NCBI RefSeq assembly: GCF_900111775.1
Contig: NZ_FOJJ01000040.1
Location: 1 to 64,000 of the forward strand
Direction of reading: 5' to 3'
Source of the DNA: Desulfuromonas acetexigens
GTDB taxonomy: Bacteria > Desulfobacterota > Desulfuromonadia > Desulfuromonadales > Trichloromonadaceae
DNA length: 64,000 bases
Shown piece after piece: positions 60,091 through 64,000 of the stretch. The notes beneath the pieces are model-generated. The model did not search any database, was not told the origin of the DNA, and saw nothing but the letters and a program-made list of their open reading frames with translations. Both the position numbers and the translations under genes were made by a program. Each line of letters starts with the position of its first letter. Position 1 is the first letter of the stretch.

Positions 60091-61091
60091 CGGTTGGCCG
60101 AATGCTCGCGCACCAGGGCGGCGAGTCCGTCGAGAAAATCGGGTTCGGCGTTGAGGGAGGGGCTGCGGAAGACGGTCCGGATGCCGCGCTCGATGGCGTG
60201 GGGAATGTACTCGGCGTCGATCTCGTGCAAGGTCTCGATATGATCGGAGACGAAGGAGACGGGAACGATCAGCAGGTTCTCGCAGCCCTCACCGGCGAGT
60301 TGCTCGATAATCTCCTCGGTCCCCGGCTCCATCCACTTAACCGGGCCGCTGCGGCTCTGGAAGGCGATGCGCCAGGAGCGCTCAGGGAAACGCGCCATCG
60401 TCCCCTTGACCGTGCTCATCACCTGCTCCAGATAGGGATCACCGCGATCGATGAACTTCTGCGGCAGGGCGTGGGCGGAGAAAAGAATCTGGACGTCATC
60501 CCGCACCAACTCGTGAAAGTAGTCCAAACCGGCGCGGATGCGCCCGGCCAGGGCATCGAGATAACCGGGCCAGTCATACCACTGCTCGATGACGGAAAAA
60601 CGCAGGCCCGGATGGAACTCCGCGGCGGCGCGACGGAAATCCTTGACGCTGCTGCCGGTCGTCGCCTTGGTGTAGTGGGGGTACAGGGAGAGGGCCACCG
60701 CTTCCTCGACACCATCGGCGGCCATTTGCCGCAAGGTCTCCTCGGCTCGGGGATGCCAGTAGCGCATCGCCACGTAAGGGCGATAGTTGGGACCGAGGCG
60801 GGCGGCAATCCCCTCGGCCTGCTTTTGCGTCCAATGAAGCAGGGGCGAAGCGCCGCCGATATCCCGGTAATTTTCCACCACCTTGCGCGAACGCACCGTG
60901 GAAATCAGCCGGGCGAAGGGCTTTTGCAGCAGGCTCCCCAGCGGCAGCTGGATCAGGTCGCGGTCGGAGAAGAGGTTGTAGAGAAAGGGACGCACCGCCT
61001 TCAAGCTGTCGGGGCCGCCCATATTGAGGAGAACGAGGCCAATCGGTTTATTCTCGGTAGACAGCATATCAACGCAGTAGGGGCGCAGCAT
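60087..61091 (-). CDS. hemH: ferrochelatase
   Basis: 334 residues. It inserts iron into protoporphyrin IX or coproporphyrin III. Landmarks: GLVLLNMGGPDSLKAVRPFLYNLFSDRDLI at the start, DIGGASPLLHWTQKQAEGIA, the catalytic His in LFSAHALPQKFIDRGDPYLEQV, and PVSFVSDHIETLHEID with the conserved Glu. Two starts are possible: ATG 61091, in the centre of a dispersed palindrome that also supplies an AGGGG six bases upstream, or ATG 61067 with no ribosome site. I list the longer form. It is downstream of hemE on the same strand. Confidence 0.93.
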   Translation of the reverse strand: MLRPYCVDMLSTENKPIGLVLLNMGGPDSLKAVRPFLYNLFSDRDLIQLPLGSLLQKPFARLISTVRSRKVVENYRDIGGASPLLHWTQKQAEGIAARLGPNYRPYVAMRYWHPRAEETLRQMAADGVEEAVALSLYPHYTKATTGSSVKDFRRAAAEFHPGLRFSVIEQWYDWPGYLDALAGRIRAGLDYFHELVRDDVQILFSAHALPQKFIDRGDPYLEQVMSTVKGTMARFPERSWRIAFQSRSGPVKWMEPGTEEIIEQLAGEGCENLLIVPVSFVSDHIETLHEIDAEYIPHAIERGIRTVFRSPSLNAEPDFLDGLAALVREHSANR

Positions 61092-61104
61092 GCTGCGCCC
61101 CTAC
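61077..61104. repeat. 28-bp perfect palindrome containing the hemH start
   Basis: GTAGGGGCGCAGC and its complement around ATG/CAT. Same core as 40065 and 40185. It fills the hemE-hemH gap. Confidence 0.9.
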
Positions 61105-61110
61105 CTCCTT

Positions 61111-62139
61111 TTATTTCTGGCTGAGTCGATGCACGCACTCAACCATAAACTTGGCGTGCTCGGGGTCGACCGTCGGCAGGATGCCGTGGCCGAGGTTGAA
61201 GATGTGCCCGGGGCGACCGGCGTTCTCGTCGAGAATCCGCTTCACTTCCCGCTCGATGTGGGCCTTGGGGGCGTAGAGTACGGTCGGGTCGAGGTTCCCC
61301 TGTACGGCGATCTCGGGACCGAGCATGTCCCGGGCTTTGCCGAGGTTGACGTGCCAGTCGAGACCGACGACGTCAGAACCGGCCTTCCGCACGCTCTTGA
61401 GCATCGTCCCGGCGCCTTTGACGAAGTGGATGATAGGGATGCCGTCCCGGTTGAGGCCGTCAATCAGCTTGGTGGTGTAGGGCAGGACGTACTTCTCGTA
61501 ATCGAGGGGCGAGACGATGCCGCCCCAGGTGTCGAAGATCTGGATGGCCTGGGCGCCCGCCGCGATCTGGGCGTTGAGGTACTGGCGGTCCATCTCGGTG
61601 ATCTTTTCCATGAGCGAGGCATAGAGCTCGGGCGCGCCGTACATCATGCGCTTGATCTGGGCAAAATCCTTGCTCCCCTTCCCTTCGACCATGTAGCAGG
61701 CGAGGGTGAAGGGGGCGCCGCCGAAGCCGATCAAGGGGACCCGGCCTTCGAACTCGCGGCGCAGGATCTTGATCGTTTCGAGCACGTAGGGAACGTCCTC
61801 CTCCATCACCGGAATGCGCAGGGCATCGACATCGGCCTGGGTGCGCACCGGATTCTCGAAGACCGGCCCAGGGACGAAATCGAGCTTCATGCCCATCGGC
61901 TCCACCGGGGTGAGAATATCGGAGAAAAGTATGGCGGCGTCGGCGCCGAGATAGTCGATGGGCTGGATCGTCACCTCGGCGGCGAGTTCCGGGGTTTTGC
62001 ACAACTCAAGAAAGGTACATTTTTTGCGCACCGCCATGTACTGAGGCAGATAACGACCAGCCTGACGCATCAGCCAGACGGGAGTGCGGTCGACGGGCTG
62101 GCCCCAGCAGGCCTTGATGAAATTGTATTCGGTGGTCAT
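61111..62139 (-). CDS. hemE: uroporphyrinogen decarboxylase
   Basis: 342-residue TIM-barrel enzyme converting uroporphyrinogen III to coproporphyrinogen III. The substrate-binding signature PVWLMRQAGRYLPQY is at the start, followed by LFSDILTPVEPMGM (with the conserved Asp of SDILT), GFGGAPFTLACYMVEG and the late GLDWHVNLGKARDMLG and QGNLDPTVL. Upstream of hemH. AGGAGG stands ten bases before ATG. Confidence 0.96.
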   Translation of the reverse strand: MTTEYNFIKACWGQPVDRTPVWLMRQAGRYLPQYMAVRKKCTFLELCKTPELAAEVTIQPIDYLGADAAILFSDILTPVEPMGMKLDFVPGPVFENPVRTQADVDALRIPVMEEDVPYVLETIKILRREFEGRVPLIGFGGAPFTLACYMVEGKGSKDFAQIKRMMYGAPELYASLMEKITEMDRQYLNAQIAAGAQAIQIFDTWGGIVSPLDYEKYVLPYTTKLIDGLNRDGIPIIHFVKGAGTMLKSVRKAGSDVVGLDWHVNLGKARDMLGPEIAVQGNLDPTVLYAPKAHIEREVKRILDENAGRPGHIFNLGHGILPTVDPEHAKFMVECVHRLSQK

Positions 62140-62170
62140 ATCGATGAATCCTCCTGTGGAAAGGTTTTGG

Positions 62171-62392
62171 TTATTCGCAGGTCAATCGCAGCCGATAGCC
62201 GTCCTCGATTTCGTGAACGGCCTGTTCAAAGGGAATCGCTTCCTGCCGACCAGCTTTCGCCTGTTCATAGGCGCGCACATCCTCCAACTCTTCGAGGGCT
62301 TCGAGAATCCGTTCCCATTCATCTACGGGAACAACCACCGCTTGGCGCCGATTGTTTTCATCGGTCAGATATTGCGGATGGATTACCAGCAT
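62171..62392 (-). CDS. orphan RelB/Phd-type antitoxin-like protein
   Basis: 73 residues: an N-terminal beta-strand/helix (HPQYLTDENNRRQAVVVPVDEWERILEALEELEDVRAYEQAK), then an acidic tail (EAIPFEQAVHEIEDG). The pattern matches Phd/YefM-RelB antitoxins that pair with RelE toxins. Normally relE follows within a few bases; here the next gene is hemE, 31 bases on, and no toxin frame is present. GGGAG six bases before ATG. It may be a solitary regulator or a remnant. Confidence 0.75.
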   Translation of the reverse strand: MLVIHPQYLTDENNRRQAVVVPVDEWERILEALEELEDVRAYEQAKAGRQEAIPFEQAVHEIEDGYRLRLTCE

Positions 62393-62463
62393 GGCTTGCT
62401 CCCTGGGTGAATTGAGGCGGGTTCGATCCGCCTCGGGCGGATGCTGTCCTATCGGCAAATCAA

Positions 62464-63573
62464 TTATTTCGCCGCGTTCTCCGCTGCTTCTTGTTCCATG
62501 CGTTTGCGGGTGCGGGCCGGGATGTAGTTGCAGAAGGGCTCTTCGGCCATGTAGTCGCCGTAGACGGCGTCGGCGCGGGCGCGGCAGCCGCCGCAGACGT
62601 TGATGAACTCGCATTCGCCGCACTTGCCGGTGTATTTCTTGAAATCGCGCAGGTCGTTGAAGACCTTGGAGTTGAACCAGAGCTCTTTGAAAGGAATCTG
62701 CTTGACGTTGCCCACGGACGAATGGAAATAGGAACAGGGCTTGAGATTGCCGAAGCAGTCGATCAGGCAGATGGTCTGGGCGGCGATGCAGCCCTTGCCG
62801 CCGCCGGTGGAGAAGGTCAGGCTGCGGCGCTGGAAATCGACCCCCTCAGCCTTGGCCATCTGCGGCACGATGCGGTAGTAGTGAGGGGCGCAGGTCGGGC
62901 GCATGAGGATGTCTTCCTCGCCCTTTTCCTGCTCGTAATGCCAGGCGAGAATCTCCTCGTAATCCTCCTTGGAAATCAGCTCGTTCATGATCTCCTCGCC
63001 GCGGCCGGTGGGAACGATCATGAACATGTACCAGGCGGTGGCGCCGAGACTTTTCGCCAGCTTGAAGGTGGCGGCAATGTCGTGCTGGTTGCGCTTGGTG
63101 AAGGAGGAATTGATGAGAAACTTGATACCGTTGCGTTTGAGGGCCTCGGCCGCGCGAACCACCCCCTCGAAGGCCCCGGGGCAGGAGCGGAAATCATCGT
63201 GGATGGCGGCGGTGGAGCCATCCAGAGACAGCGACACCATCTTGATGTCCGCCTCTTTCATCTCGGCGCAAACGGCATCGGTGATGAGGGTGCCGTTGGT
63301 CGCCATACACATGCGCAAGCCCTTGGAGGTGCCGTATCGGGCGATCTCGAAGATATCCTCGCGCAGCAGCGGCTCGCCGCCGGAGAGGACCATGACCGGC
63401 TTACTCACCTCGCAGATGTCGTCAATCAGCTTGAAGGCTTCCTCGGTATTGAAATCGCCCGCGGACGAGTTCATGTCCGAGGAACAGCGGCAGTGTACGC
63501 AGTTGAGATTGCAGCGCTGGGTCGACTCCCAGGCGATCCATTTGGGGATGAACTTTTCGGCGGCGTCCGTCAT
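62464..63573 (-). CDS. radical SAM/SPASM protein, AhbC/AhbD/NirJ family
   Basis: 369 residues. Radical SAM motif CNLNCVHC (C-x3-C-x2-C) near residue 20, [20 protein letters not shown], and [13 protein letters not shown]. Then [17 protein letters not shown], and a SPASM-type C-terminus binding a second cluster ([39 protein letters not shown]). These motifs match the haem-pathway enzymes AhbC/AhbD (sirohaem-dependent haem synthesis) and NirJ (haem d1). Its place next to hemE and hemH supports a porphyrin role, yet those two belong to the classical route. Which step it performs cannot be decided from sequence by eye. Confidence 0.8.
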   Translation of the reverse strand: MTDAAEKFIPKWIAWESTQRCNLNCVHCRCSSDMNSSAGDFNTEEAFKLIDDICEVSKPVMVLSGGEPLLREDIFEIARYGTSKGLRMCMATNGTLITDAVCAEMKEADIKMVSLSLDGSTAAIHDDFRSCPGAFEGVVRAAEALKRNGIKFLINSSFTKRNQHDIAATFKLAKSLGATAWYMFMIVPTGRGEEIMNELISKEDYEEILAWHYEQEKGEEDILMRPTCAPHYYRIVPQMAKAEGVDFQRRSLTFSTGGGKGCIAAQTICLIDCFGNLKPCSYFHSSVGNVKQIPFKELWFNSKVFNDLRDFKKYTGKCGECEFINVCGGCRARADAVYGDYMAEEPFCNYIPARTRKRMEQEAAENAAK

Positions 63574-63751
63574 GCACTCTCCTTTATCCCGGCACGTTGA
63601 GGCCAGGCCTGAAATTTCCCGATCTTAACCCAGATTCGTCCAGAATGCCAAGTATTAAGCCACAGCGGTTCCCCCACCGCCGGCGCTTAAAGACAAGGGG
63701 CGAACCGTCACGGCCCGCCCCTTGTGCTTATCTTATGAGAGTTGGAAGCGG
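63574..63751. other. intergenic region, nothing recognised
   Basis: About 180 bases between the radical SAM gene and the next minus-strand gene. A GGGGCGAAC/GGCCCGCCCC-like segment near 63698-63722 may be a degenerate copy of the GTAGGGGC palindrome family. Confidence 0.3.
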
Positions 63752-64000
63752 TCAGGCATTGACCACTTCAGGATCCTGCGCGACCTGCTGTTCGGCGAAG
63801 AGTTCGTCGAAAATCGCCCGGACCGTGGTGATGCGATCGGCCTTCCAGGCGTTGGTACCGCAAAAGACCAAGCCGGTTTCCACATCGCCGCGCTGGGCGC
63901 GATCCAGAGCGTGAACGATGCAGAAGCGCTCCTGTCCGGATTTGTACGCACACTTTTTCAAACAGGCGGAAGGGCAACGCACATTGAGCCGCACATCCCG
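63752..64000 (-). CDS. C-terminal part of a nitronate monooxygenase-like flavoprotein (cut by window edge)
   Basis: Only the last 82 or so residues are in the window; the gene continues past 64000. The segment RCPSACLKKCAYKSGQ.RFCIVHALDRAQRGDVETGLVFCGTNAWKADRITTVRAIFDELFAE resembles the end of FMN-dependent nitronate monooxygenase (2-nitropropane dioxygenase-like) proteins of Geobacter relatives, with a cysteine cluster and the GLVFCGTNAW..DRI segment. Assignment by similarity of this tail only. Confidence 0.65.
   Translation of the reverse strand, partial: RDVRLNVRCPSACLKKCAYKSGQERFCIVHALDRAQRGDVETGLVFCGTNAWKADRITTVRAIFDELFAEQQVAQDPEVVNA

Overview
The window looks like a chromosomal segment of an anaerobic or microaerophilic, GC-rich (about 60 % by eye) bacterium of the Desulfuromonadia (Geobacter/Desulfuromonas/Pelobacter relatives). 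The evidence is a DUF485-ActP acetate permease pair, an octaheme cytochrome of the tetrathionate reductase type, an oxygen-independent ThiH thiazole route, a Fur/PerR-rubredoxin-rubrerythrin cluster, an AhbC/NirJ-like radical SAM protein beside hemE/hemH, and a 'selenium-type' LysR regulator. The assignment is inferred from gene content only. Clear sigma70-type promoters (TTGAC[AG]-N16..18-TATAAT-like) recur throughout.

Layout. 1-3.2 kb: outer-membrane barrel protein, then trpS behind what appears to be a Trp leader-peptide attenuator, then two tiny convergent genes. 3.2-8.8 kb: long leader, DUF485-ActP, a membrane protein, LysR, and a MauE-like protein joined in frame to an exported rhodanese. 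8.8-15 kb: asnS, prfC, malQ, dciA. 15-23.4 kb: six minus-strand genes (AAA+ protein with broken Walker motifs, FmdE-like protein, ArsP-type permease, beta-helix/beta-propeller lipoprotein, TPR lipoprotein, MFS-spermidine-synthase fusion) that may form one uncharacterised envelope system. 23.5-29.5 kb: glpK and a TPP-riboswitch-controlled thiF-thiS-thiG-thiH-thiE operon. 29.6-34.7 kb: PAS-GGDEF-EAL signalling protein, Fur-rubredoxin-rubrerythrin, octaheme cytochrome. 34.7-48.8 kb: BioD-like ATPase, tRNA-Val, PilZ protein, EfpL/EF-P/EpmA/EpmB module, a second MauE-rhodanese locus with a B12-type radical SAM protein, peptide deformylase, hemG, an MFS exporter and a J-domain chaperone. 48.9-59.8 kb: defence island with hipBA and a six-gene type I restriction operon that includes a PrrC-like ATPase and two RhuM-family proteins. 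59.9-64 kb: radical SAM, orphan antitoxin, hemE, hemH, zinc-ribbon protein, and the C-terminus of a nitronate monooxygenase-like protein.

Strongest points for follow-up: (1) the Trp leader peptide and terminator before trpS; (2) two paralogous MauE-rhodanese loci whose MauE proteins carry CGC at identical residues and whose rhodaneses both carry C-x4-C in the active-site loop; (3) the pseudo-AAA+/FmdE/permease cluster; (4) the restriction operon with a candidate anticodon nuclease; (5) three families of dispersed palindromic repeats, some copies of which supply start or stop codons of neighbouring genes.
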